Shown here piece by piece: positions 1 through 11,724 of a DNA stretch of 64,000 bases (positions are counted from its first letter, which is position 1; each line of letters starts with the position of its first letter). The notes below the pieces were generated by a model. It did no database searches, was not told where the DNA came from, and saw nothing but the letters and a program-made list of their open reading frames with translations. The stretch spans positions 43,526,287-43,590,286 of the forward strand of contig CM037590.1 of assembly GCA_021018995.1 (NCBI GenBank), written 5' to 3'. Source of the DNA: Chloranthus sessilifolius. Taxonomy: Eukaryota > Streptophyta > Magnoliopsida > Chloranthales > Chloranthaceae. A program made the position numbers and the translations under genes.

Positions 1-800
1 GAGAAATTTCACATGTTAAAATCAAGAAATCTAACTTATCTAAAATATCATCCTCGATTTTGAGGAAAAAACTCCACAGAATTAAAAAAAAAAAACTTTA
101 GCAAATACACCACCTAATACCATCAAAGTGTGCGTAGGTTTCAATAAAGTAAATGAGTTGTTTTTTAGGAAAAACTGTATAAAGTTTAGTAAGTTATAAA
201 TGAAACAGCCTAGGTTCTTGAAAACAATTTATATAATATCGCATATAGGAAATTAAGACTTTTCAGAGTCATCATTGTAAGTTTCAACAAGTAGGTTCCC
301 CAATTAGCTTCCTAAGATTTCCAATTCGGTTTTATTTTACTACATATATTTTTAATTGTTTATTTTTTAGGTGTGTTTGCGAATTGAAATCTTAAAAAAA
401 TTCAGGAAAGAGATACTACGTGAACTTATCGCGGAGCCAGCCACGGCAACCATGATTGCCTTCAGAATGAATTTTAGAAGCAATCTTTTGCACCTTATTC
501 TTCCGAGGAAGACATAATTGCAATTGACAAGAGGAAGGAAAACCATCTCAATCAGCATTAAAATAAGTAATTACCAATGAACTGAAGATGGAACTTGAGA
601 ACATAAGATGGCAAAATCAAATCGGAGGTAGTAAGTGCGATTACGAGCTAGTGTCAGTAATCACGTGGGAGAACGGCCATGACCAAATATAAATAGCACA
701 CAACATGAATGGGAGTAATGGGCATAGAAAATTACACTATTAGGCAAGCTATTGATAGCTCAGATTCGGAAGATCACCAGCTTGAAAGGTGATATTAAAC
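1..800. other. AT-rich intergenic DNA
   Basis: No coding region, RNA gene or clear repeat boundary is seen. The short open frame at 367-558 on the minus strand has no recognisable motif and a composition typical of AT-rich spacer. Confidence 0.6.
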
Positions 801-807
801 CTCAAGG

Positions 808-940
808 GGTTTGGTGTGATGGCCAGGTACCTGCCTTAGGAAGCGGGAGACCTGAGTTCGAATCCACCCTTGAGGCCACCCTAGGGATTTGGAAAAATTC
901 GGCACACCTTAAATAGAGATTTTAGTGTTTTTTTTTCAAA
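808..940 (+). mobile_element. tRNA-derived SINE
   Basis: The head resembles a degenerate tRNA gene. A box-A-like stretch is followed by GGTACCTGCCT, and an RNA polymerase III box B (GAGTTCGAATCC) lies at 854-865. It ends in a T-rich tail near 935. The head is shared with the minus-strand copy at 37750-37930, so this is a dispersed family and not a functional tRNA gene: there is no acceptor stem or anticodon arm. SINE 3' ends vary, so the right boundary is approximate. No target duplication was found. Confidence 0.65.
888..933. repeat. 46-bp direct repeat, copy 1 (copy 2 at 1449-1494)
   Basis: The SINE 3' part (TTTGGAAAAATTC onward to the T run) recurs at 1449-1494, where it runs directly into the N gap. 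It is either a second truncated SINE end or a wrongly joined copy at the contig end. Confidence 0.8.
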
Positions 941-1448
941 AAAATCTTAGAATTTTGTGACTATGGATCAAATCATCATCCACACATTAAGAGGAGACAA
1001 ATGTTTTGCAAAGTGCAAATAAACGATTAATGCTCAGCAAGAACCCCCACACTAGATCAAAGACAACAATGCAAAATTCCACCAATGAGCCGACAACCAG
1101 AGCTAAAACTAGAAGAGGTTTACTAAAGCACTTACATTGAAGTTACGCTAAACGAAACCAGGACTAGAAGGACACCACACCACTGCCTTCCCAGTGGGCA
1201 GCAGTCAACTGTGGATCAGAACATGGATCAAAACATAGTCACAAAATCAGATATGGCAATAATTAGGCATGGGGCCAATTCAATAAGATAAAAAATAAAA
1301 ATATAAAAATGCATTATAATATATTCCAAGTTAGAAATAATGCTTTTAATAAAATTTTAAAACAAAAACTATAAGGTGTTTGATACACCTCTAATTACAT
1401 AATCCATGTAACCATAGAAATTTATATGCATGATATGTCTCAATTAAA
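941..1448. other. intergenic DNA without recognised features
   Basis: AT-rich and non-coding by inspection. I see no domain, repeat or RNA in it apart from the 46-bp repeat that starts at 1449. Confidence 0.5.
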
Positions 1449-1494
1449 TTTGGAAAAATTCGGCACACCTTAAATAGAGATTTTAGTGTTTTTT

Positions 1495-1594
1495 NNNNNN
1501 NNNNNNNNNNNNNNNNNNNNNNNNNNNNNNNNNNNNNNNNNNNNNNNNNNNNNNNNNNNNNNNNNNNNNNNNNNNNNNNNNNNNNNNNNNNNNN
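1495..1594. other. assembly gap of 100 N
   Basis: Exactly 100 unknown bases, the customary placeholder for a gap of unknown length. Translations crossing it are meaningless. It separates a duplicated SINE tail on the left from LINE sequence on the right. Confidence 0.99.
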
Positions 1595-2625
1595 AGCAAT
1601 CTTGGATGTAGTAGGGCTGGATAAGATTGAGGGCTTGAGCCTATTGAAGGGCCTTCGACAAAAAAACAGACTCCGCAATAAACTCCCATTACCGGTTGAT
1701 GTTCTCGAAAATACGCTTGTTCCGCTCTTTCCACAGCACCCAGAATAAAGCAAAAGGAGTTAGATTCCATATGGCCTTACCCCTCTTACCTTTAGAATGC
1801 CACTGCCAACTTCTGAAGAGTTCGGCACAAGATTTCGGCATGACCCAGACAATGTGAGTCCATTGGAAAATGTGGCTCCACACAACAACTGAAAACTTGT
1901 AATGCAGAAACAAATGGTGAGGATTTTCCTCCTCTTTGCATAGCGAGCATCTATTCACCAAGTAGAAGCCTCTAGCTTTCAGGTTGTTAATAGAAGGGAT
2001 TTTCGCCACCAAAGTCTTCTAGATAAAGGAAGTGACACGTTGTGGTGCCTTCGAATTTCAAATCCATAGCCATGGAACAGAAGGAGAAACTTGTGATATA
2101 AGGACTTAACTTTGAAAATGCCATTTGGGTCTATATACCAAAAAGGGCGATCGGCGTGCCCCGATCTGATACAAGCATCAGAGCTTCGGATTTCGAAAAG
2201 CTTCAAGAATTCTCGTATTTCCTCATCATAAAGGCTTCTCCTGACAATGATATCCCATAAAGAATTCCCAAGGTTATCCCTGCTAGCTGCCTCTTTTACC
2301 AACAAATCCTTCTTCAATGCAAGGTCAAAAATTCTAGGATATTTGAATTTTAAAGGTTGGTTTCCGATCCATACATCATTCCAGAAGGAGGTACAATCCC
2401 CTTCACCTACAAGAATACGAGCCGAATGAGAAAAAAAATGCGGAACGTTTGATATAGAACTCCAAATCTCAAATCTCGAGTCGGAGTGCAGAGACTTAAC
2501 ATCCCAAATACTACCACACGAGCCATATTTATTTACTAGAATGCGCCTCCATAGACTACTCCATTCATTTTTGATACACTAGAGCCATTTGCATAGGAGG
2601 GCAACATTGAATCATCACGCTTGCC
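1595..2625 (-). pseudogene. LINE ORF2 C-terminal remnant (zf-RVT region)
   Basis: On the minus strand several broken frames match the C-terminal part of plant L1-type LINE ORF2. From about 2600 downwards there is an 'LWRRI...KYG...W' stretch typical of the region after reverse transcriptase. It is followed by an 'FSVKSLY'-like piece (FKVKSLY, near 2110) and then the zinc-binding zf-RVT signature 'NRCSLCKEEENPHHLFLHY' around 1900-1960. The protein ends in 'FWVLWKERNKRIFENIN', the usual LINE context upstream of the RNase H domain. Frameshifts and stops separate the pieces, the RT catalytic core is absent and the 3' end runs into the gap. Family assignment is by motif; no close copy was found elsewhere in the window. 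Confidence 0.75.
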
Positions 2626-3028
2626 TGTCCCTTTCTTATATTTATATATTATTTATAATTAAAAAAAAAAAATCAATTTTGGTTTCTTACATCTATATAT
2701 ATTTTACTTACATCTATATATATTTTATTATAACTTCCTTTTGGTGATTACTATATTGCTGATAGTTGATTGGAGATAATATTTATTTTGATTATTATGA
2801 AGCCTAACTTTACATAATCTCAGTTGATTTATCTATGCATCTTGAATTTATATCAAACGTTTGGAGAAGATTTTACATACACAGTCCGAACTTACTTTAT
2901 GTAAAGCCCAAGGATAAACATTAGAAAATCCGTACGCACCCTATCCTCTAATCCATAACCCTCTAGATATTAGAGAATCTGTAGGGTTATGCATATTATG
3001 ATTCGACTATAAAATCTGCTATGATTAT
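2626..3028. other. AT-rich spacer
   Basis: No gene is seen. There is a small local duplication of an ACATCTATATATATTTTA-like unit near 2689-2729. Confidence 0.45.
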
Positions 3029-5849
3029 AATAGACAAGAATATTATTTACCTTTATCTTTAATATAGTTAGATTGTAATCTTTTTTGCTTATAGAGATAT
3101 TGTATATGAAATAACACAATAGTAATATGTAGCCGTGTTCCATCTTGTTCTCTCCTCTATCTTCTCTGTCCCTCCGTCTTTCTTTAAATTTCTATTTAAT
3201 ATCTGAGCCATAATGGCTTTTATCTTTCTTCCTTCCGCTTCAAACATTTCAACTATTATTATAGTTTTTTCATAATAGTAATTTACGTAGTTTACATCCT
3301 CAATTACTCATTAGAGCGATCATATATCATAACATATCTGACATAATGAACCACCAACTCGGACATACTCTAAGATGAGAGGATGCGAAAGTGATAGATT
3401 TTACACACAAGACGGATAACTACCATCAATTACGAGTGGACGTATCGATCGATTATCAACAATATTGTTATAAAGTTTAAAGATTTACTTTTTAAAATTA
3501 TAAAAAATATAGATATGAAATTCAAAGACCCTTTTTAAAAAAAATCTAATCTCATGTTTCTTTTTTTTAAAATACATGATAGGATACTCTAAGGCCTCCT
3601 TGGAGAGCCAAGAAAAACTCAAATTCTAAGTTTCAACTTAGAAAGCATTTTGCTAGAAATGGCTCATAATCTGAGCTGGGAAAGGTGGGTGGCATTATAC
3701 TCCTACCTAAGACACATACTGGATTAAAACCAGAGTCATATGACTTGTTTCTACCACCTGGCTCTTAGTGTAATTAATTAAGAAATAATAATAATATATT
3801 GGACATAAGAAGATTGGAACTTAAAACCTCTAGCTTTGCAAACCTAGAGCAATTTACTAAGATATAAAAAAAATAAAAAAATTTAATATATATATAATTT
3901 TTAAAATCGAAATAATGTACATGTATTTTAGAAAATGCATTAAAATTATTAAACAAAAAAGGTCAGGTCTTTAAGTGATCCATCATTGGAACACATCTTA
4001 GTCCAAAGAGACATGCCATGTGACGCACATTTGTGACCAATCTAAATTGTCCAAGTGATAATCATTCAATTTTGTATTAGATTTTCTATGTGCTTCCACA
4101 TCGAGAGATCCTCGACAACTACTCGCCCATCATCAAGAGGTCCTCGACAGCTTTCATACTTCCATCGGCTCCTCGACGCATTGCGACGACCCTGTACTCT
4201 TTGAAGGATGACAACCGCTCCAATGCTAGTACTTAGCGGTTGTTAAGGGGGCTTATGCTTTTTGTCTCTAATGTTATTGTATTATTTTTTTAATAGAATA
4301 TGTAATCGAATATATAATTTTATTTTTGATAAAAATAAAAATATATTAGTATGATTTACTGTGCTCATTTCATTTCATCTTCATGACTTTATATTATTTT
4401 TGCACATATGTATATAAGGTATTTGATATTATCTTTCTCGAAATCGTATTACAAAAAAACACTGCCAAATATGTTGAACCTCGCCTAGATGGATAACCTG
4501 TAAAATTTTGACTAAATTTGAATTCACCTCATATGCCGATGACTTGATAATGTGTCTATAGTCCGTGCACAACTAATAATTCTTCAAATTCTGAGCTTTT
4601 CTGAGATGAACTTAAAAATGATTGAATTCTGAATAATTTGGGGAAAAATCAGGAATCATAATAACTTAAGAATGCATCTAAGAAATCCAGGAATCTGTAG
4701 GAATATGAGATTTTAGGAGTCTGAGATTTTCTAAAAAAAATCAAGAAACACTTGAACGAGGCCTAAGGTTTAAGATTATGATCATAAGTTTTAATATTAT
4801 ATTATGAATATAAAATTTGTTAAGATTAGGGTATTTAGGAATATTATTTAGGTTGTTTCAGAATAGAAATATTCTATATGGATGAAATAATGCATCTCTT
4901 GTTTTCATCTTTTATTTTCTCTTTCCTTCTTCTCTAAATTTCTACATTAATAAAAGAGAATAATTAAAATTTATAATGCATACTTTAGATATGATTATAG
5001 TTGATATATATATATATAAGGGATGCCAAACATCCTCTTATCCCAAAAGGGAAACAATGCTAACACTCGATTTCATGACCTGTTGATGATAACAAACCAA
5101 AGTTTCTTACCAATTATGCTGACCACTGGTGGGTATTATTAATATCCAGTCTAACAGTTACTTATTAGAGTTGATATTAAAGAAATTGGCCAAACCATCG
5201 AGTCTATTGGAGATTATTTTACGAGCTGATTATATATATTTGGATCATAGTGAGCAATCAAAACAACACACATATGATTGTCTCTCTTTTTTTTTAAAGG
5301 TTAAAGTCATGTTATAAAATATCAACCGATACCTATATGTATTGGTTTTTCGGTAAATCAAAACACATCGACACCGATACGTATCGAGTATCCAACTCGG
5401 TATCAGTATTGGCCAAGGGGCTCGTATCAGCCGATACGTATATGGTTTCGGCCAATACCTGTATTTTTAATATTTTTTAAAAATGGGTCGATATGTATCG
5501 ATATCGTCGATTCGTATAGGTCGTCCAAGAATCGATGCCCGATACCGAGTTTGTTACATTGGTTACAATTATACAATTATATTAGATAATTGTGATTTTT
5601 GTATGACATTGTAGCAGTCGCTTTTACGGTTCAGAGATTAGAATCCCAAATTCCTAACAATCATATCAATTTAGATATTGGTTTCCTGATAATTTTTAAA
5701 AACCGGCTAATTTGATACATGTTATCAAAAATTCAAAATAAGTAAGTCGTTCTTTTAAAATGTTTGAAAAGTAACCAGGGTACGTTATGTACAGCAGTGG
5801 AACTATTATCTCACACCATCTCTATAAATTTATAGCATCTGACTAAGAT
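3029..5849. other. non-coding left part of copy A
   Basis: No coding potential is seen. The stretch at 3590-3780 recurs at 47285-47540. At 3785-3800 there is a short AAT run that is greatly expanded in copy B. The block at 5310-5515 is rich in GATACGTATCG-like words and is missing from copy B (51890-51908 reads straight across), so it is probably a small inserted element whose exact ends I could not fix. Confidence 0.5.
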
Positions 5850-7200
5850 TCTGAAGATTATTTTTCATCGCAATCTTTCATTTAAGAGATCTTGTAATTA
5901 TAGGCATTCCATCAGACGACCAGTTTTCTATTTCACTTGGTCCACATTTCAAAAAATGATCCAAAAATCAGGGCACACACATCACACTAATGCATAGTTT
6001 AGGGCCGCTTTTGAGATATGTGTCACGTGTAACAAGAATATGACCGTTTGATGATAGGAAGATGATCTCAAGATCCATTGTGTGAAAGATTGGAGCAAAA
6101 AAGATCTCAATTATTAGATTGAGAGGCAGTCCATGTATGTCAGGAAGGTGTGAGATCACAATCACAGTTCACAGGGTCTTAGTAATGGTTCCCAAGTAAC
6201 AGATACAACAATCCTTTAAGAGTTGCTTTGAATCTAATTATACAGATCTTTCTTTATCCCAATCTTTCACATGATGCATCTTGAGATTACGCTCTTCTCG
6301 TCCACAATCGGTTTTTGATTTCTCATGATATCTATTCCAAAAAAGTGATCTTAAAATCACGTTCAAATAAGGTCACTTTTTGGGATGCGTACCACATGAA
6401 ATCAAAAAAATATAGTCTGATGGTACGCCCGTGATCTCAAGATCCATTATGTGAAAGGTCGGAATGAAAAATGATCTTCTTCCTCTGATTCAAATCAGTC
6501 AAAGGGTTTCCCCGTGGGTGAACTCAAATATTTGGTACGTGAAACTACTGGAACTCTTATTTCAATTGGGAAGACGATTGTGTAATGATTACATAAAGGG
6601 TAGTGGTTTCTACACCCGTTAACCCGTGAAGAACAAACTCATATCGTTGATTGTCTTGAAATCATGGCGCACCTATCATACAATCCGATCTTGATTCCAT
6701 ATAGCACTCAGTCCCAAAAGTGATCGCGATCATGGGCGTACCTATTAGATGGCCACTCTTACATGTGTGTCACATGAATCAACATGCGATCGTCCGATAG
6801 GTGCATCATGATCTCAAGATTTATTATGTAGAAGATTGAGATAAAAATTGATCTCCATCATCTAATTCAAGGCAGTCAACGATTCTTTTTGAGAGATATG
6901 TATCCGTTTATCAGTAAGTTTCAGACAACTTTTTCATGAATTTTAATCTGATGATGGAGATTATATTTTATTCTAATCTTCTGCGTGATAGATCTTAAGA
7001 TCATGGCGCACCTATCAGACGATAGGATGTTGATTTCATATGGCACACATCACCAAAAGTGACTAAGGACGTGTGCCATATTTAATCAATATTTAACTGT
7101 CTGATAGGCGCACTATAATCTTAAGATCTCTCGGGCGAAGATTGGAATAAAAACCATTTTCCATAGTCATACTCTAATCAGTCAATGATTTTTTTGTTCT
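5850..7200. mobile_element. cluster of four fold-back MITEs
   Basis: Four consecutive units of about 250-300 bp, roughly 5850-6135, 6225-6525, 6640-6900 and 6940-7195, each fold back on themselves. One arm carries 'ATCTTGAGATCATG..CACC.ATCAGACG' and the other arm its complement, with TGGCACACA / TGTGTGCCA-type words at the centre. Outer words resemble GATTGACTG..TTGAATCAG. The same family recurs at 9057, 14990, 38386, 39895, 45566, 46270, 52150 and 56890. A well-preserved member (39895-40301) has a 9-bp target duplication, pointing to a Mutator-like non-autonomous family. Confidence 0.7.
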
Positions 7201-7553
7201 AAAAACACTTTATGCTTCTTGTAAGTTCTTTCATATATGATTAGGATTAAATACGGAGGAATAAATACATTATAAGAATTATAAAGCAAAACAGATGAGA
7301 AGTACGGTACAAAACAACTAGAAGTGAGCTAATGCATAATTCACAGAGCCACCAGAAAAAAAAAACAAAGGAGTAAGAAAATAAAACGAAAAAAGGTTAA
7401 AAATATGCATGTTGATAAAAAAATTAAAATAAAAAATAAATCTCAATTAAGGATAACAAAAAATCATAAAGAATGAAAACCCAATAAATAAATAAAATTT
7501 TTTCTATAAGATAAAATTAAAAATAAAATAAATAAATTTGCTTATATACATAC

Positions 7554-7746
7554 CAACAAGCTCTTGTGGGCACGTCAAATATACGTTCTCTTCTCTGACC
7601 ACATCAGCTTCAAGGGGTATTCCATAAATTTTCTTTACGAGATATTCATCAATTAATTCTAAATCAGTGGGTTCAAATCTATAACCTACAGGAAGATTAG
7701 ATTCATCGAATTTTTGGTCCATCTCTCTCGACGTCTTATCTCTCAT
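7554..7746 (-). pseudogene. orphan NAC-domain exon 1 (copy A)
   Basis: Reads from an ATG at 7746 down to a consensus splice donor (G|GTATGT) at 7553. The 64-residue product contains NAC subdomains A and B: 'LPVGYRFEPTDLELIDEYL' at residues 18-36, matching the family's LPPGFRFHPTDEELVxxYL, followed by 'KKIYGIPLEADVVREENVYLTCPQELV'. NAC proteins are plant-specific transcription factors whose domain needs about 150 residues; only the first 60 are here. No exon 2 or 3 follows on the minus strand before 3029. The paralogous exon at 55227-55419 shows that this one was carried along in the duplication without the rest of its gene. It cannot make a functional NAC protein. Confidence 0.85.
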
Positions 7747-8213
7747 TGTTTTTTCACAGATAATTATTTATAAACTTGATATCGTTTCTTCTTCTTTTTT
7801 TTTTTTTTTTGATGAAAATAAACTTGATATCTCTTATATATGTATTATGGAGGAAATTGAAAGTATTAGAGTTTTACTGTAAGTATAACTAAACATATAC
7901 GCTAACTATACATGTTATTGTTAACTACACTACAGCTGTAAGAAATACGTTATCAGGTACGCAAATTAGTGACGTCGCTGACGGCTGACGTGAGCGAGAT
8001 AGGGACTTGCCTATTTTCAAATTTAAGTTTTTTAATAAAAAATATACATATTAAATTTAAAAAAACGAATTTAAAATTTTTAATAAAAAATATGCATATT
8101 AAATTTTTAAAAAGGAATTATATCCATGCTTAGGCGGTTAGTCCTCGTCTGTCAAGTGGCATATAAAGAAGGCCCTTTTTTTTTTCTTTCCAAATTTAAA
8201 AGCTCCTCTCGGT

Positions 8214-8553
8214 TAGGGCTGTCAACGGGCCGGGTTCGGGCCCAGTTTTTTAGGAAGTTAATAAATGGGCCCAGCCTATATAAGAAATGGGCCTGGATTC
8301 GGGCTTCAAAGTTTAAGGCCTGTCCCGACCGGCCCGTTTAGATGAGGTCCTTTAAGAAAAAAAAACTTAAATTTTTTGTTAAAAATTATTTAAAACCCGG
8401 CCCGATATGTTTAGCTAAACGGGTCGGGTTCGGGCTACAAATTTAAAATCGGGTTGAGCCCGGCCCGACCCGTTTAGCTAAATGGGCCGGGCCCAAAATT
8501 TAAAAAATTAAACCGGTGGGGTAAAAACCCAGCCCGATCCGTTGACAGCCCTA
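8214..8553. mobile_element. hAT-type MITE (TAGGGCTGTCAACGG termini)
   Basis: Terminal inverted repeats TAGGGCTGTCAACGG and CCGTTGACAGCCCTA bound a 340-bp, GC-rich (CGGGCC-rich) interior. Flanks are CTCTCGGT on the left and CTCTTGGC on the right, an 8-bp target duplication with two later changes. Copy B at about 56268-56290 has the uninterrupted site (CTCTCGGCTAGGGCTATT), which proves the insertion. Eight-base duplications are typical of hAT elements. Confidence 0.85.
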
Positions 8554-8877
8554 CTCTTGGCTAGGGCTATTCTCAGCAATCGGTAGTCTGAGACTTGCCG
8601 GCGGCAACCGGACCAACACATCGACGCCCCTTTTATTCTCGGCAGTCTGACACCTGCCAGCGGCAGCCCAAACCAACACATCGACCCCCCTTCAGCCAAG
8701 TAGGGTTTCTCTCTCTCCCCAACAACCTCTTCTTGTCTCTCTCTCTCTCTAAGGTCTAAGCCTTAAGTTTTTGGCCCTAATGGTCTTAATTTAAATAAGC
8801 ATAGCCCTAAATTTCTCTCCATGTCCCGCTTAATTCTCTTTTACTCTTAATAATTAATCTGTTTCAATTTTTTTCAG

Positions 8878-8972
8878 GATTCGTCACTCCACGTGCTTGT
8901 TCGGATTCGTCGGTTTGCAAAGTTAGGATTTTTCAGAGCATGCAATTTTCGTCGGATCATGGTAGATTGAAG
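8878..8972 (+). other. candidate non-coding leader exon, copy A
   Basis: A CT-rich stretch with a TAGGGTTT motif (8701-8760) is followed by a long polypyrimidine run and CAG at 8875-8877, a good acceptor. The counterpart in copy B (56699-56811) ends in AAG|GTAATTT, a plausible donor; here that position reads AAG|ATAAAT, so the donor is lost. There is no long open frame. The arrangement looks like the 5' untranslated exon of a plus-strand gene whose body is not in the window. This is inference from splice-like motifs only. Confidence 0.35.
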
Positions 8973-9056
8973 ATAAATTTTAAAAAAAATTTAAGTTTGG
9001 GGTATGGCTATTCTCACCCTTTTTCAGAGTAAGTACCACACAATCTCATGGACGAA

Positions 9057-9335
9057 AATCATTGACTGGTTTGAATCAGGCGACGTAGATATTTTTTTGT
9101 TCCAATCTTCCAATAAACAAATCTTAAGATCAGATGTTGATTCCACAAGGCACACGTCCTTAAAAGTGAAGCTCAACTACTTTACACATGATCTAGGTCA
9201 CTTTTGTGGATGTGTGCCATGTGGAATCAGCATCCGACCATCTGATAGGTGCGACATGATCTTAAGATCTGTTTTTTGGAAGATTGGAACAAAAAACAAT
9301 CTCCATCGCCTGATTCAAATCAGTCAATTGTTACC
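9057..9335. mobile_element. fold-back MITE
   Basis: Left arm TTGACTGGTTTGAATCAGGCGA is matched in inverse by the right arm (TCGCCTGATTCAAATCAGTCAA-like, written in part). Inner complementary words (GTGGATGTGTGCCATGTGG against its partner near 9150) also pair. A paralogous copy at 56890-57470 is split by a further MITE (57155-57424). Confidence 0.7.
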
Positions 9336-10440
9336 ATCCCTAAAAATTTGTGTGATAACATACTCCAAAAACTGGTGAGAAAAGCCGTACCTTTTTTTTT
9401 ATGATAGGAAATGATAGAATTTCATTAGCTAAAATCTTTGTGAACAAGTTACAAAATTTCTGTCTGGTAGTGTATGAAATTGGGAAATTTTTATTGGCGT
9501 GAAGATGTGGAAAGCCCCAATTTTTTATATTGAGCAAATTTTGAAGGTTTTTGATGCACTCATGAGGATACCATATTTATACATGTCTCAAAAATTGACC
9601 CTTGAACAAGTCAGTTTGCACTCGGCCACATACCTGATAGCATATAGACTTAGAATTACATGTTTAAGGTCAATCTCAAACTTTGAGCATAGGGCTGTAG
9701 GCGGTCGGGTCAATACCCGACCTGCTCACCATAAGTTTATGTGGGTAATGACCTGCTCACCATAAGTATCTGTTAAATTTTTTATTGGTGTATGAACATG
9801 TGAAATTTATATAAGCATAGCCCTACTGTCTTTCAAATTATGATCTATCACTTTAACGGTGTGGACTACCCATATTTTAAACAATTTAATGGTGTACGAT
9901 CCTTTAAACACAATGAGATGGGGGGCCCTAGATTTACATGCACCCTTATTTGATTAAAGTTTTAAAGAATTCTATAATTTAAGATGGGTTGATGACGACG
10001 TTGATATGTGAAGAATGATAGTTAAAAGTAGGGTAATGTAAATCCACTCTCACTTATAAAGGTCAAAAATGATAGTTAAAAATAGGAATTGACTTGTATG
10101 GTTGGCCCTTTGGGGCGTACATTTTGAGGCCATTTTACACTTTTCGCTGACGGCTTTACTAAAGTGTAGTTAATGAAGCGCCACCAAAAATTCATAATTT
10201 TGTAATAAGTTCTTATAATTATTTATTTATTTATTTTATATATAAGAAAAGGTTAAATTGATTGAGTCAAATAATAAGTACAATTTGAAGAGAAACTTTC
10301 TTTATCCATGACAACAAATTAATGAGAGCGACACCCATTTTTGCTAGACCATCATCCGCGATTGTATGAGAAAGAACGGAAATTTGCTATTCCATTTTAA
10401 TGAGCTTCACAAAATCTCTAAGCAAAGAACCATTATTGGT

Positions 10441-10899
10441 CTAATCCATGATATCAGATATGACAGAACTCGCATCCCCTTCCAAGATTATTCTCCTAAA
10501 CCCATTTTCCTTTGCCCACTTAACGTCTTCGTGAACCGCCATTAATTCCCCATGCTCCCCGCTAATCACATTTTCAACACATTTTGTCATGGCTGCCATT
10601 GGATTGCCCAAGTGGTCTCTGATGATGGCTCTCAAACCCGCTTTCTTGGTATGCTTGTGCCATGCACCATAAAGTTTATAGATTCCTTCAACTGGTGGTT
10701 TCCATTTGATGACCTGAGTTTGTTGTGTCACAATTAAGCTCTGATCGATGCAGTTGTTGGCTTTCACAAATTGATGAAGATAGTCTTTGGCGAAGGAGGT
10801 CGTGGCTATTGGATCCCCAATTTTGCTCCCATGAATAGTTTTGTTACAGTGGTTCCAGATTGCCCATGCTATGACCCTGTGTACAGTGTGTTCTCCCAC
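10441..10899 (-). pseudogene. LINE RNase H (RVT_3-like) domain
   Basis: The minus-strand product begins near 'HRVIAWAIWNHCNKTIHG', then 'VIKWKPPVEGIYKL' and 'AGLRAIIRDHLGNPMAAM', ending '...RRIILEGDASSVISDIMD'. This is the plant LINE-type RNase H fold, which degrades the RNA strand of the RNA:DNA hybrid. The product stops at TAG (10441-10443), where copy B has a glutamine codon, and a 23-bp deletion just beyond removes the 'DANKAADSLA' stretch kept in copy B (58404-58811). A frame change near 10665 blurs the first catalytic strand. Not functional. Confidence 0.8.
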
Positions 10900-11173
10900 C
10901 TAGAGGGCTAGCAAATCACACCCGAGCAGCCCACTCACAATCCTTCAAAGCATGTGTCAAGTCTTCGACATCAGCCCCACAAATTTCACAACCCGTCTCA
11001 TTTAGAGAGATTTGAGCGGTGTTTCGTTTTAACCGTAAGGATATTCTTCATAACCTGCCAAGCAAAAATTTTGATTTTGTTTGGCATAGGGTTTTGCCAG
11101 ATCTCTTTCAACACACCATTATCGCGGCTAGTGCTAGAATCACCATTAGCTGAATGCGTTTGAACTTCATGAA

Positions 11174-11724
11174 TCACAACGTGGTAAGCACTCCGAACCG
11201 TGAATCTTCCTTTTGCACATTAATGTTTGTCCCATCTCCAACTCTCCATAAGAGACCTTTTTGAAGGGATTCTCGGGTGGATAAGAGGCTTTTCCAGGTA
11301 AAAGAGGGATTGGATCCTAGAGAGGTCAAGAGGAAATTAGAGGTTGGGTAGTACTTTGCTTTCAGGACTTTAAAGATCAGAGAAGTTTGGTAGGACATAA
11401 GTCACCAACATTGTTTTGAGAGCATGGCTAAATTAAAGGTTTCGAAGTGATGGAAATTGAATCCCCCAATTTTTTTTGACCTACATTACTTATCCCATGC
11501 CAGCTAATGAATACCCCTATCGAATTTATTACTATTTCGCCACCAGAACCTTGAAGTGACTGATGAGATATCCGAGAGGAAGGATTTAGGAAGTTTGAAG
11601 CATGACATAGCATATGTGAGGATTGATTGTACAATTGCTTTGATGAGGGTTTCTTTTCCAGCCGAGAGGAGTTTTTCCTTCCACCCTTGGATCCTTTTTC
11701 GTATCTAATCTCTGATCCATTCAA
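11174..11724 (-). pseudogene. LINE ORF2 segment after RT (thumb to zf-RVT)
   Basis: Two broken frames. The one at 11174-11398 gives 'LIFKVLKAKYYPTSNFLL....SFTWKSLLSTRESLQKGLLWRVGDGTNINV', the usual linker between reverse transcriptase and zf-RVT in plant LINEs. In place of the expected 'WKDRWIP' it then runs out of register because of the deletion seen against copy B. The frame at 11428-11724 gives fragments related to 'EKKPS..K....AIP.Y'. It contributes no complete domain. Confidence 0.65.

Larger units (their letters stand above)
3029..11220 (+). repeat. segmental duplication, copy A
   Basis: This stretch aligns in direct orientation with 46816-59612. Anchors visible by eye are AATAGACAA at 3029 and 46816, the leader around 4090 and 47900, GGTCGTCCAAGAA at 5518 and 51908, the fold-back cluster at about 5850-7200 and 52150-53310, NAC exon 1 at 7554 and 55227, the leader exon at 8878 and 56699, and the LINE tail at 10200 and 58380. 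Copy A is shorter because copy B took several insertions. Copy A has its own hAT MITE (8214-8553) and an extra block near 5150-5515. Confidence 0.85.

Noticed and set aside
808-940. tRNA gene
   Set aside because: Only box A and box B-like parts remain; no cloverleaf can be formed, and the same head recurs as a SINE.
1391-1770. Open frames crossing the N gap
   Set aside because: They exist only because unknown bases were translated; the sequence on both sides belongs to different features.
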